64,000 bases of DNA from an uncultured Muribaculaceae bacterium (GTDB lineage: Bacteria > Bacteroidota > Bacteroidia > Bacteroidales > Muribaculaceae): assembly GCA_905233915.1 (NCBI GenBank), contig CAJOFM010000003.1:1-64000 (forward strand), read 5' to 3'. Below are positions 11,968-21,503 of the stretch, piece by piece. A model generated the notes under the pieces. The model was not told where the DNA came from. It saw only the letters and a list, made by a program, of their open reading frames with translations, and made no database searches. The position numbers and the translations under genes are program-made. Numbering within the stretch: position 1 is the first letter of the stretch; every line of letters starts with the position of its first letter.

Positions 11968-12618
11968 TTATAATGCGTTATCTAATCTGTCTTGTTCGGG
12001 TTCGGTAATTTTCTCAATCATCGACGGGTGGATATAGGTGGTGGCGACGGCGACAAGGCCCTCAACATTGACAATCACGCGGCGGTCACCCTTGAAACGC
12101 ACAAACACGCCTTCGGCGCCCTCAAACATGCCGCCGATGATGCGCACCCGTTCTCCCTGGGCAAAATCGCCGGGGTTGGGATTGAGGTATATGAGCTTTT
12201 CCTCATAGGTGCCAGCTACCTTGATGAAGCTTTCCATCTCGCGCGTGGGCACTGTAATGGGCTTGCTGGTCCCGTCAGTCCCACGGCTCATGATGTAGCG
12301 GATGGGCAGGTCGGTCGTCATCTTGTACTCCTTCATGTCGCTGGGTGTGATGTGGATGAAGATGAGGTTGTGTACGCTAGGCACAAGACGCTTGACCATC
12401 ACACCGTTGCGCTCTTCACGCCGGTACTGCATGGGCACGAAATTGGTGATGCCGCGTGCGTCAAGGTCGGCTTTGACCTTGAGCTCGCGGTTGTAGGTCA
12501 CGCGGATGGCGAACCACACCTTCTTTTCGCGTCCTTTTTTAATGATTGTCCTTACTTCCACGAGCACAAAGGTAGTGCAAAAATCCGAAAAGGAGAATAC
12601 TTTGACACTCATTCTCAT
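11968..12618 (-). CDS. UpxY/NusG-family transcription antiterminator-like protein (start codon uncertain)
   Basis: NGN-type core VWFAIRVTYNRELKVKADLDARGITNFVPM and KOW-like GERVRIIGGMFEGAEGVFVRFKGDRRVIV. A minus-strand -7 motif TACCTTTG (12574-12567) lies inside the ORF, so translation probably starts downstream, perhaps at GTG. Confidence 0.8.
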   Translation of the reverse strand: MRMSVKVFSFSDFCTTFVLVEVRTIIKKGREKKVWFAIRVTYNRELKVKADLDARGITNFVPMQYRREERNGVMVKRLVPSVHNLIFIHITPSDMKEYKMTTDLPIRYIMSRGTDGTSKPITVPTREMESFIKVAGTYEEKLIYLNPNPGDFAQGERVRIIGGMFEGAEGVFVRFKGDRRVIVNVEGLVAVATTYIHPSMIEKITEPEQDRLDNAL

Positions 12619-12701
12619 AGAAAGGCCACAGGTAGCGTTTTTTCATCTCAAGTGTACCATTCGGCGTGTTTCTCCGTTATTAATATAAAAAGGCATATTT
12701 T

Positions 12702-13262
12702 ATGGCAAAGGAAATCAAAAAATGGACTACGCTAGAGAGCCGCTACATCATCCAGCGGCCATGGCTCACAGCCCGTGTGGATAAGGTGCAGTTGCCCGAC
12801 GGGCGCATCAACCCCGAGCATTATGTGCTGGAATATCCCGAGTGGGTCAACATCATCGCCATTACCCGCGAGGGCGAGTTCGTCATGGTCAGGCAATACC
12901 GCCATGCCATGGACGTGGTGCTCGATGAACTGTGTGCCGGTGTGGTGGAGCAGGGTGAGGCTCCCTTGCAGGCTGCACAACGGGAACTTCTCGAGGAAAC
13001 GGGTTACGGCGGTGGCACCTGGCGTGAAATCATGACTGTGGGGCAGAATCCGAGCATCTGCGACAATATCACCCACTGTTTCCTGGCCGAAGGCGTGGAA
13101 CGTGTTAGCGATCAGCATCTCGATGCCAGTGAGGACATTGCCGTGCTGCTCTTGTCACGTGCTGAGGTTGAGGCGATGCTGCGCGAGAATCGCCAGTTGC
13201 AGGCCCTCATGGCGGCCCCGCTGTGGCGCTACATCGCAGAACATCCTGATTCAATCTCCTGA
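12702..13262 (+). CDS. NUDIX hydrolase (ADP-ribose pyrophosphatase-like)
   Basis: 186 aa; AGVVEQGEAPLQAAQRELLEETGYGG Nudix box. Confidence 0.88.
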   Translation: MAKEIKKWTTLESRYIIQRPWLTARVDKVQLPDGRINPEHYVLEYPEWVNIIAITREGEFVMVRQYRHAMDVVLDELCAGVVEQGEAPLQAAQRELLEETGYGGGTWREIMTVGQNPSICDNITHCFLAEGVERVSDQHLDASEDIAVLLLSRAEVEAMLRENRQLQALMAAPLWRYIAEHPDSIS

Positions 13263-13278
13263 TGTTCAGGAGATTGAA

Positions 13279-13394
13279 GTTTAGAGTTTAGGGTTTAGAG
13301 TTTAGGGTTTAGAGTTTAGGGTTTAGAGAAGAACACTCCTAACTTCTAACTCCTAACTTCTAACTCCTAACTTCTAACTTCTAACTCCTAACTA
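13279..13394. repeat. Two adjacent heptad arrays, (GTTTAGAGTTTAGG)n then (CTCCTAACTTCTAA)n
   Basis: Direct reading; fills the convergent gap between the NUDIX and porin stop codons. Confidence 0.9.
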
Positions 13395-14486
13395 AAGTTC
13401 ATATCCCAGCCTCAACGAGGCCACTAGCGCATTTTTGAGTCCTAAGTAAACTCCTGGGTTGATGATCCATTGCAGGTCGGGTGATGCATAAAAGTGGTCA
13501 TTAATCTGGTAAAGGTAATTCAACTCAAGGGCAGTTTCCCATTTGTATCCGTCAATATGTACTGTAGCTAAGCCTGCACTCATAGCGTCGGCTCCGTTCC
13601 TGTTAAACAGGGACGTCAGTGTCGCCCCGCAGGTGATGCTGGCATTTGCGACATCTTCGCAGGCTCGGGGTGCATAGCCACCAGTGACAAAGGCATTAAT
13701 GGCCCGGTTGCCCTGCATCTGAAATGATTTCTCGCATGATGCGTAGTAGCCGTTGTTCTCAAATCCCGTGTGATAGAAGGCCCCAAGCTTGAGCAACAAA
13801 GCGTCATTGGGATTGACGGCCGCCTCGGTGACCATCACATAACCGTTGCTGCTGCTTAACTTGTGCTTCAGGTTAAATTTGTTGCCGTCACCTAACGCGA
13901 TGTAGGCGCCGTTAAAAATGCCGGCCTGCCATTTGAGCGTGTTGCTGACTTTCCACTCTGCAGTGATGCCCAAGTCATTATTGGGCATTGTGGGAATGTT
14001 GCCAGCTGAGAGCAACACCTGATTCCCGCCGAAGGATGTGTTCAACATGTTGCTTGATGCGTCACAAGTTGAATAGCTATCATTGGCATCCTGCAAACCC
14101 ACCTTGACAGTAACCTTATTGAAGGTATGGCTATACCATGCCTTGTTTAAGAAGAAGTAGCTCCCTGCCTCGATGTTGTCAAAGACTTGCCAGTCACCTA
14201 CCAGAAAGGCCGATGGCTCGTCGCCGTGTGTCGTTGCCAGGGTTAAGTTGAATTGACCGTTCTTCCACGGATTGATTTCCACGCCAGCCTCTGCATAGCC
14301 CAGGAATAGCGCACCGGTCTTGATGCCTCCGCGGGTGTTGACAACTAGGTCGGCAGTGTAATTGACAATGGGGACGAAGGTTCGGACCGAGTCCTGGGCA
14401 TGGCAAAAAAGACTGCTGTTGGCGACAATAAACGTTAGGATTATTGTAGTAAGCAATGCGCTTTGTTTATTCATGTGATGTGTCAT
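13392..14486 (-). CDS. Outer-membrane porin, possibly carbohydrate-selective OprB-like
   Basis: Signal peptide; alternating beta-strand pattern; GDWQVFDNIEAGSYFFLNKAWYSHTF, VKVGLQDANDSY; C-terminal aromatic strand. Confidence 0.6.
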   Translation of the reverse strand: MTHHMNKQSALLTTIILTFIVANSSLFCHAQDSVRTFVPIVNYTADLVVNTRGGIKTGALFLGYAEAGVEINPWKNGQFNLTLATTHGDEPSAFLVGDWQVFDNIEAGSYFFLNKAWYSHTFNKVTVKVGLQDANDSYSTCDASSNMLNTSFGGNQVLLSAGNIPTMPNNDLGITAEWKVSNTLKWQAGIFNGAYIALGDGNKFNLKHKLSSSNGYVMVTEAAVNPNDALLLKLGAFYHTGFENNGYYASCEKSFQMQGNRAINAFVTGGYAPRACEDVANASITCGATLTSLFNRNGADAMSAGLATVHIDGYKWETALELNYLYQINDHFYASPDLQWIINPGVYLGLKNALVASLRLGYEL

Positions 14487-14698
14487 TAATAGGATTGTAA
14501 GTGTTATTGACTTGATTTCGGCTGCAAAGTTATCATTATTTTTGAGTATGTGGCATCACATGATTGGGTGAAAAACCATCAAAATATCATCATTATTAGG
14601 TATAAAACAGCGTGTGCACCATCATTAGACGGCGCACACGCATGGTATAAAGTATGGTTTTGGCAATGTATGACAATAGTCTGAAATAGTTGTTTCAG

Positions 14699-15529
14699 TT
14701 ATCTCACCACCTTGGTAAAGACAGGTTTTGCGTCCTTCTCAACAGTCACATAGACTTTGATTTCACTGGCAGGAGGTACGTCGGCCTTCTTTTCACGTGG
14801 CAGGTCTTGGGCTGTGAACAGATACTCGGTGCCTTCGGGAATGGCGCGGGATGCCACGGTTGTAGCCTTGGCGTTGAGCATTGGATAGCCGTCAACAGCA
14901 GCATCAAAGATAGCGGTCTCGTCGGCGTTGACGGGGTGCTGCTCGGGAAAGTCCTCAGGCAGAACAAAAGCACCATCAATAAAACCGCCTACCGTCAGGA
15001 ACTGCTCAACTTCCTTGGGTACGGCGTCGATACGAGCTGCGCGCACGCCGTAACCAGGAAGAATCTCGGCATTGGGCTGTTTCTCGGCAAGATCTTTCAC
15101 GCTTGATTCCAGTCCGCCGCTGCCGAAGGTGCAGAACGGTACCACCTTCTTGCCGCTCAGGTCCACCTTGTCCAGCAACGAGGCCATGGGAGGGGCAAAG
15201 GTGCCGAACCAGATAGGATAGCCAATGAAGATCACATCATAATCGGCAATGTTTGATTTCAGAGGCTGAATCTCGGGTGTGATGCCTTTTTCGCGGTCAG
15301 CTTTGCAACGCTCAATCGTTGCCTGGAACGCCGTGTCATAGGGCTCTACAAGGGTGACCTCCTCGATGTCGGCAGAAAGGCGGTTGGCGATTTCTGTAGC
15401 AACAGCCTTAGTGTTTGACGTTTGGGAATAATACAGCACGAGTACCTTGGGCGCGTCTTTCTTCTGGCTGCAAGAGGTGACAACCAACATGGCGAATGCT
15501 GCTAGCAGCATTAATTTCAAAATTCTCAT
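14699..15529 (-). CDS. Flavodoxin-family lipoprotein
   Basis: MRILKLMLLAAFAMLVVTSCSQKK lipobox; VLVLYYSQTSNTKAVATEI FMN loop. Confidence 0.85.
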   Translation of the reverse strand: MRILKLMLLAAFAMLVVTSCSQKKDAPKVLVLYYSQTSNTKAVATEIANRLSADIEEVTLVEPYDTAFQATIERCKADREKGITPEIQPLKSNIADYDVIFIGYPIWFGTFAPPMASLLDKVDLSGKKVVPFCTFGSGGLESSVKDLAEKQPNAEILPGYGVRAARIDAVPKEVEQFLTVGGFIDGAFVLPEDFPEQHPVNADETAIFDAAVDGYPMLNAKATTVASRAIPEGTEYLFTAQDLPREKKADVPPASEIKVYVTVEKDAKPVFTKVVR

Positions 15530-15567
15530 AGTGATAATATTTTTAATGTTGTTATAGAATCTGGTTA

Positions 15568-16296
15568 TTACAGCAGGCGGCCGTGGTCGGCGTAGCTGTA
15601 GTAGCGGCCGCCGCGGCACACGATGATGTGGTCCACTAGCTGGATGTCCATCACCTTGCAGGCCTGATGGACACGTTCAGTCAGGCGGTCGTCTTGGATG
15701 CTTGGGGTGGGGTTATCGCTGGGATGGTTGTGCGCCAGGATGATGCCCGAAGCCAGCCGCTCGATGGCGGGTCGCAGTATCATCTTGATGTCGGCGACAG
15801 TCATCGCCGTGCCACCGCTGCTGATGCGCACGCACTCCTCGACCTGCTTGGCGTGATTGAGCAGCACCACCATGATTTCCTCATGGTCCAAGTGCTCCAT
15901 GCGCGGGCGCAGATATTGATAAGCATCGTCGCTGCTCGTGATCTTGAAGCGTTCCTGAAATTCCTCCTGCTGGTAACGGCGTGCAAGTTCCAGGGCGGCA
16001 AGAATCTCGATGGCCTTGACCTCACCGATGCCGTGATAGTTCTTCACCAGGTTGTTGATGCCCTTGCGGGCGATGAGATAGAGTTTGCCGTCATTGTCGC
16101 GCAAGATGCGCTGGCACAGGTCCACGACCGACTCGCCAGGTGTGCCCACTCTCAGCAGGATGGCCAGCAGTTCGGCGGTCGATAGGCTGCCGAAACCATG
16201 CTTCTTAGCCTTCTCGCGGGGACGGTCCTCCTCGGGCACCGTCTCCTTGATGTTCCGTGTCCCCGTTAGGTTTTTATTTTCTTTCTCCTCCATCAT
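15568..16296 (-). CDS. radC: DNA repair protein RadC family (JAB/MPN domain)
   Basis: HNHPSDNPTPSIQDDRLTE JAMM motif; N-terminal HhH. Confidence 0.93.
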   Translation of the reverse strand: MMEEKENKNLTGTRNIKETVPEEDRPREKAKKHGFGSLSTAELLAILLRVGTPGESVVDLCQRILRDNDGKLYLIARKGINNLVKNYHGIGEVKAIEILAALELARRYQQEEFQERFKITSSDDAYQYLRPRMEHLDHEEIMVVLLNHAKQVEECVRISSGGTAMTVADIKMILRPAIERLASGIILAHNHPSDNPTPSIQDDRLTERVHQACKVMDIQLVDHIIVCRGGRYYSYADHGRLL

Positions 16297-16301
16297 AACC
16301 C

Positions 16302-16350
16302 CCTAAAACCTAAAGCCTAAAACCTAAAGCCTAAAACCTAAAACCTATTT
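16302..16350. repeat. Heptad array (CCTAAAA/CCTAAAG)n
   Basis: CCCTAAAACCTAAAGCCTAAAACCTAAAGCCTAAAACCTAAAACC; the stop codon of the adjacent GT2 gene lies in its edge. Confidence 0.85.
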
Positions 16351-17340
16351 CCCCTTACGCATGGCCACTTCCTCCTCAATGTCACGTCCGTGTTTGAGCA
16401 GGATTTTCCAGAAGTAGGCTTTCACGAAGCCCCAGCCGTAGCTGCACAGCTGCGTGAAGCTTGTGGCGACAGCGAGCGTGGCAATCTTTAGGCTGCGCGT
16501 CTGAATCAAGGCGGCTATCCATAACATTGCCGCATAAACCAGGATGGGCAGGATGAACCACCATTTCCACAACGAGAGCAGTAACAACAGCACGCAGCCG
16601 ATGAGGAACACGGCGGGCAGGCAGTGCACAAGCTTGAGGCTGTCGGGGTAGAGCAGTTTCAAGGTGATGCGCGACATGCCGAAGACGTAGGTCTGCCTTG
16701 CGAACTTGCTGATGCTGGTGCGGCGCTTGTGATAGACAAACGCGGGACGTATCAAGCGGATGTTAAAGCCCGCTTGGCGCACGCGCGTACTCATGTCGAT
16801 GTCCTCGCTGAACATCTCGCGGAAACCGCCCACCTTTTCCCACACCTCGCGGGAGTAGCCCATGTTGAACGAGCGGGGCACAAACTTTTCCATCTGCACC
16901 TTGCCGCCACGGATGCCACCCGTGGTCAGCAGCGACGTCATCGAGAAAGAGATGGCCTTTTGCACGTCTGTAAAATCGTCGCTTGCAGCGTCGGGACCGC
17001 CAAAGCACGGTACGTAGTTGTTGGCCAACTCGCGCCCCAACGTCTTGAAGTAGTCAGGCGGGATGACGCAGTCGCTGTCAAAGAACACGAAGTATTGGCC
17101 CGTGGCATGCTCCAACCCGTAGTTGCGAGCAATGGAGCGCCCCTCGTTGGCTTTATAGAAGTAGCGCAGGTCCAGCTCCTTGTTGTAGCGCAGCGCGATG
17201 TCTTCGCAGCGCTCCGTCGAGCCGTCCTCCACCAGAATGATCTCAAAATCCTTGTCGGTCTGACAGGTGAGGCTTTTCAACAGGTCCTCCACCTCGTCCC
17301 GCCGGTTATACACCGGCACTATCACTGAAAAATAAGGCAT
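16345..17340 (-). CDS. Family 2 glycosyltransferase, membrane-associated
   Basis: SVIVPVYNRRDEVEDLLKSL, FFDSDCVIP; C-terminal TM helices. Confidence 0.9.
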   Translation of the reverse strand: MPYFSVIVPVYNRRDEVEDLLKSLTCQTDKDFEIILVEDGSTERCEDIALRYNKELDLRYFYKANEGRSIARNYGLEHATGQYFVFFDSDCVIPPDYFKTLGRELANNYVPCFGGPDAASDDFTDVQKAISFSMTSLLTTGGIRGGKVQMEKFVPRSFNMGYSREVWEKVGGFREMFSEDIDMSTRVRQAGFNIRLIRPAFVYHKRRTSISKFARQTYVFGMSRITLKLLYPDSLKLVHCLPAVFLIGCVLLLLLSLWKWWFILPILVYAAMLWIAALIQTRSLKIATLAVATSFTQLCSYGWGFVKAYFWKILLKHGRDIEEEVAMRKGK

Positions 17341-17409
17341 ATCAATTCCAGAATAAGTTTCAATCTACAAAATTACAAAAAAAGATAATACCTGTCCTTG
17401 TGAAAGGGA

Positions 17410-17685
17410 TTATTTCTCGCCGTAGTGGGAATGCATGGCGAGGATATGGACAATGATGCGGTTATCGTCAACAGAGTAGATGAGGCGATGCTCGCGGTTG
17501 ATGCGTCGTGACCACATGCCAGTTAGGGAATGGCGCAAAGCCTCGGGCTTGCCGATGCCCGTGTAGGGATGTTGGGCAATATCGGCAAGCAAGAGCTTAA
17601 TGCGGTTCACAATTTTCAAATTACCGCTCTTGACGAAAGCATTATAATGGTCGATCGCCGTTTGGGTAAGTACTATTTGGTACAT
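17410..17685 (-). CDS. yoeB: Toxin, YoeB/Txe family
   Basis: 91 aa; RIKLLLADIAQHPYTGIGKPEALRHSLTGMWSRRINREHRLIYSV. Confidence 0.93.
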   Translation of the reverse strand: MYQIVLTQTAIDHYNAFVKSGNLKIVNRIKLLLADIAQHPYTGIGKPEALRHSLTGMWSRRINREHRLIYSVDDNRIIVHILAMHSHYGEK

Positions 17686-17963
17686 GTGACGCGGTCAAGT
17701 AATTGGTCAATGGTTTCTCCATCTTGCTGGGCGGTCACACGGCCATACGCAATGTCATCCTCGGCAGCCACAAGCGACCGTAGCAGTTGTGGCCGCTGGA
17801 GCACGAACTCCGTTTCCATGATGGCATTGTAATCCTCGAGGCTGATGACCACAACGCTCTCGGCGCCAGGACGGCTCACAATCAGCGGTTCATTGTCCGC
17901 TGCGACGGCGTCAAGATAACTTTTCAGGTTATTCCTCAAGTCAGTGTAATTGGTCGTTCTCAT
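17673..17963 (-). CDS. yefM: Antitoxin, YefM/Phd family
   Basis: MRTTNYTDLRNNLKSYLDAVAADNEPLIVSR; overlaps the toxin by 13 bp; start at internal ATG. Confidence 0.9.
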   Translation of the reverse strand: MRTTNYTDLRNNLKSYLDAVAADNEPLIVSRPGAESVVVISLEDYNAIMETEFVLQRPQLLRSLVAAEDDIAYGRVTAQQDGETIDQLLDRVTCTK

Positions 17964-18033
17964 TTTCGTCTCAATTTTATCGCCACAAAGATAAGTACTT
18001 TTTTCCGTACTTGCAACTGATTGTTGATAAAAG

Positions 18034-19380
18034 TTATGCTTTGCTTTGGAGTTTGAAGCGTTGCATGATGATGACAGCGACGAGGAAGGCAGCGAAGTCG
18101 CTGGCGGGTAGGGAAGCCCACACACCGTCAAGGCCCCATAACGAGGAGAACAGTAGCAGCGTGGGCAGCAAGAACAGCAACTGACGCGAGAGCGACATGA
18201 AGATGCTGATGCGCACCTTGCCGATGGTCTGGAAGAAGTTGGTGACTACCGCCTGGTAGCCGATAACGGGGAAGACGAGCATGTTGATGCGGATACCGCG
18301 AATCGAGATGGCGATGAGCCCTTCATCGTCGGTAAATAGGCGTGTGCATGGCTCAGGCAGCAGTTCGCCAATCACCCAGCCGACGGTCATCGCAATGACC
18401 GATGCGGTGATGGTGAGACGCAACACCTGCTTGACTCGGTCCATGTTGCGTGCACCATAATTATAGCCGGCAATGGGCTGAAAACCTTGACAGATACCCA
18501 TGATGACCATAAAGAAGATGAATCCTAATCGGTTAGCGATGCTGTAGGCGCCTACGGCGAGGTCTCCGCCATAGGTCATCAGGGCATTATTCATGAAGAT
18601 GGCCACCACGCAGCCCGTGAGCTGCATGGAAAACGGCGAGATGCCGATGCTCACGATGTCCTTGATGATATTGCGTGCGGGCTTGAGGAAACGCCACTCG
18701 AGGTGCAACAGTTCACGCTGGCGGGAGAATTGCCATAACTGCCAGCACAGGACGATGACCTGAGCCAGAATAGTCGCAATGGCTGCTCCCTTGATGCCCA
18801 TGTGCAGGGGCCAGATAAAGATGGGGTCGAGGATGGTGTTAAGCACCACCGTGACGATGGTGGCAATCATCGCCGCCCGGGGCTTGCTGGCCGACCGCAA
18901 TGCAGCATTCAGGCCGAGATATAGATGGGTGATGACGTTGCCCACCAGCAGGATGAACATGTACTCGTGGGCATGGGGCAGCGTCTGGTCGCTGGCGCCG
19001 AAGAACCGCAGGATGGGATCAAGGAAGATGATGGACACGATACCCACCAGCAGTCCGGTGATGATGTTCAAGGCAACCATGTTGCCCAGCACGTTGTTTG
19101 CCTTATCATACTGGCGTTGACCCAGACGCAGCGACATCAGGGTGGAGCCACCGACACCCACCGCGGCGCCAAAAGCCGCGCCGATGTTCATTAACGGGAA
19201 GGAGATGCCCAATGCAGCCAAAGCCATCGGACCCACGCCGTGGCCGATGAAGATGCTGTCCACCATGTTGTAGAGCGACGACGCCGTCATCGCAATCACA
19301 CCAGGCAATGCATATTGCCACAACAGCCTGCCCACAGGCTGTGTGCCAAGTGCCAATGTCGCTTCCTTGTTGTCTCTCAT
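18034..19380 (-). CDS. MATE family efflux transporter
   Basis: 448 aa, 12 TM pattern; LALGTQPVGRLLWQYALPGVIAM. Confidence 0.92.
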   Translation of the reverse strand: MRDNKEATLALGTQPVGRLLWQYALPGVIAMTASSLYNMVDSIFIGHGVGPMALAALGISFPLMNIGAAFGAAVGVGGSTLMSLRLGQRQYDKANNVLGNMVALNIITGLLVGIVSIIFLDPILRFFGASDQTLPHAHEYMFILLVGNVITHLYLGLNAALRSASKPRAAMIATIVTVVLNTILDPIFIWPLHMGIKGAAIATILAQVIVLCWQLWQFSRQRELLHLEWRFLKPARNIIKDIVSIGISPFSMQLTGCVVAIFMNNALMTYGGDLAVGAYSIANRLGFIFFMVIMGICQGFQPIAGYNYGARNMDRVKQVLRLTITASVIAMTVGWVIGELLPEPCTRLFTDDEGLIAISIRGIRINMLVFPVIGYQAVVTNFFQTIGKVRISIFMSLSRQLLFLLPTLLLFSSLWGLDGVWASLPASDFAAFLVAVIIMQRFKLQSKA

Positions 19381-19431
19381 GAGTTGAAAAGGTTTATTGT
19401 GCCGTGACTTGTCACGGCGATGTCAGTGGAT

Positions 19432-20997
19432 TTATTCCTCTAGGCCAAAACACTCCTTGATGGCCTTGCGGATGGCAGCGGCATTGTCGCTGTTGCCCTT
19501 CAGGATATTAAGCACGCCGCGGATGTAATCGTCCTTGCTCTTGAACCCGCACAAGGTGGCCACGTTGCTCTCGTTGAGCATGAGCTTCTGGTTATAGACC
19601 TTGAGGATGCTGGCATAGTCGCTATTGTCCTCATAGAAATGGAACTCCCGGCACAACTGGTCGTACAGGCCTCGTGGGTTGATTTCGCTCACCAGCTCCA
19701 CCATGTGGTTCTCCAGCGCATTGATGCTGGTGAATTTCATGTCGATGCGCATCTCCACCTCGCGTTTCACGCGGTGGCGCACATGCATGAGCGCCTGCTG
19801 CTTGAGCTCGTGGGTGAACATGATGATGACGCGTTTTTTCACTTTGGGGAAGACAATATCGGGGTTGCGGCGCTTGTGGCGTGCAACGGCGCGGATAACG
19901 CCCTCTAGCATGAGGATGTTCTCCACTTCGGCCACATTGGGAACGAGGATATTCTTCTTGCGCAGGTATTCCACTTCCTGATCGCTGCGGCGATCTCGGT
20001 CCACAATGCCGCGGCTCTCGAGCTGGTGGAAACTCTGCAGGTCGCCAAATGTGCGCACCGTCTCGATGACCTTGTTGCAGCTGCCCAGCGGCTTGACGGT
20101 GTATTCGGGGAAAATGAGCGGGTAGAGGCGTGAGTCGATGCTGTGCTTGTCATCGCCCTCGATGAACAAAACCGGCTTGCGGCTGCCCAGCAGGTCGAGT
20201 AGGGCAGTGTCCAATTCACGGCTCGAGGTCATCACCTCGTAGTCCCAGGCTACAGCTTCGGGGTCAAACTCCTTGACCCACACGCACTGGTTGTCGATGC
20301 GTGAACTGGCAAAATCCACGTCATGGGTGTTGTAGATGAAGGTGCAGTCGGGGCGCATCTGTTCCAGCACGTTCCACAGGGTGCGCATGATGCTGCTGTG
20401 GATAAATGTCTCTGGGTCATCAACCAGAATGGCGGCATCGGGCATGGCGTAGAGTACAGCACCGATGTAATAGAGCACCGACTTCTCACCGTCGCTCAGG
20501 CCCATCAGCGGATATTTGTCCTCATAACCCTCGGTCGAGAACATCAGCTTGCCGTTTTCGCGCAGCACCTTGTTTTTGGGGAACACTTCCTGCCATTTCT
20601 TGACGGTGATGTCGAGTTTGGTTTTGGGGAACTCCATCTGCTCATCCATGAGCTTGTGGGCCTTGAAGTTCATCAGCTCGCGGAACTCTTCATTGAGCAT
20701 GATGAAGAACAACTTGTCAAACTCGGTCTCCGCCTTGTTCTGTACCAGCGGATTGGCTGCGTTCATGCGGTTGAACAGGTCATCGATGGAACCGGGCAGG
20801 ACTTCGGCGCTGGGCGCAGTGGGGAAGAGCGCCTTCAATGCCGAGATGCGGTAGGCTTTGTCGCCCAGTTCGTCAACTAATGCCGAGCAGAAACGGCTCT
20901 TACCGGCGCCGTTGGTTCCTATGATGGTAATCTGTTTGGACTCGATCAGCACTTCTGGCTGATGCCCGTCCATTCGTTTTGGTAGTCTGATGTCCAT
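19432..20997 (-). CDS. AAA family ATPase with C-terminal DUF4435/TOPRIM-like region
   Basis: Walker A IGTNGAGKSRF; ABC-type LSDGEKSVLYYIGAVLYAMPDAAILVDDPE; LFIEGDDKHSIDSRLY...GIVDRDRRSDQEVEYL. Confidence 0.8.
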   Translation of the reverse strand: MDIRLPKRMDGHQPEVLIESKQITIIGTNGAGKSRFCSALVDELGDKAYRISALKALFPTAPSAEVLPGSIDDLFNRMNAANPLVQNKAETEFDKLFFIMLNEEFRELMNFKAHKLMDEQMEFPKTKLDITVKKWQEVFPKNKVLRENGKLMFSTEGYEDKYPLMGLSDGEKSVLYYIGAVLYAMPDAAILVDDPETFIHSSIMRTLWNVLEQMRPDCTFIYNTHDVDFASSRIDNQCVWVKEFDPEAVAWDYEVMTSSRELDTALLDLLGSRKPVLFIEGDDKHSIDSRLYPLIFPEYTVKPLGSCNKVIETVRTFGDLQSFHQLESRGIVDRDRRSDQEVEYLRKKNILVPNVAEVENILMLEGVIRAVARHKRRNPDIVFPKVKKRVIIMFTHELKQQALMHVRHRVKREVEMRIDMKFTSINALENHMVELVSEINPRGLYDQLCREFHFYEDNSDYASILKVYNQKLMLNESNVATLCGFKSKDDYIRGVLNILKGNSDNAAAIRKAIKECFGLEE

Positions 20998-21028
20998 AAC
21001 TTGTTATCAGTATTTTCTTGGCCTTTTA

Positions 21029-21065
21029 TTTTTAACGCTAATTACGCTGATTTTCACTGATTAAT
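21029..21065 (+). repeat. Left inverted repeat flanking the GxxExxY gene
   Basis: TTTTTAACGCTAATTACGCTGATTTTCACTGATTAAT, imperfect inverse of 21504-21551. Confidence 0.75.
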
Positions 21066-21101
21066 CATTCAAGCAATAGTCATAATCATAACCTGCGTTG
21101 T

Positions 21102-21497
21102 TTATTCATAAAGCAGATTATAGCTGTTTACCACTCTTGCTGTTTCAAGGCTTTTCTTTGCAAAATTACCTATGATACCAAGTTGAAATCCAGTTGCTTT
21201 TAAATAATTTAATACCTGGCATTTATGAATATCAATTATGTCAGAAACTGTTTTTAACTCAATGATAATCTTGTCATAGCAGATAAAATCAGCGATATAA
21301 TCTTTATTGAGAGATATGTCCTTATATTTAATTTTCAGATGAGCTTCTCGCTTGTATGGGATTCCTGCTTTCTTGAATTCATATTCCAAAGCTTCTTGAT
21401 AGACTTGCTCCAAGAATCCAGGTCCAAGTTCTGTATGAACATCCATCATACAACCTTTTATTTTATAAGACTCATTAGCGTAAATCAAATAAGCCAT
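21102..21497 (-). CDS. GxxExxY family protein (PDDEXK-like)
   Basis: 131 aa; GPGFLEQVYQEALEYEFKKAGIPYKRE...DYIADFICYDKIIIELK. Confidence 0.92.
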   Translation of the reverse strand: MAYLIYANESYKIKGCMMDVHTELGPGFLEQVYQEALEYEFKKAGIPYKREAHLKIKYKDISLNKDYIADFICYDKIIIELKTVSDIIDIHKCQVLNYLKATGFQLGIIGNFAKKSLETARVVNSYNLLYE

Positions 21498-21503
21498 ATC
21501 ACC

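Noticed and set aside
9732-12618. Full capsular polysaccharide locus
   Set aside because: Only gmd, fcl and the antiterminator-like gene are present; no flippase, polymerase or set of glycosyltransferases adjoins them.
13279-13394. CRISPR-like or telomere-like array
   Set aside because: Continuous 7/14-bp tandem repeats with no unique spacers; the chromosome is bacterial and the site is an ordinary intergenic gap.
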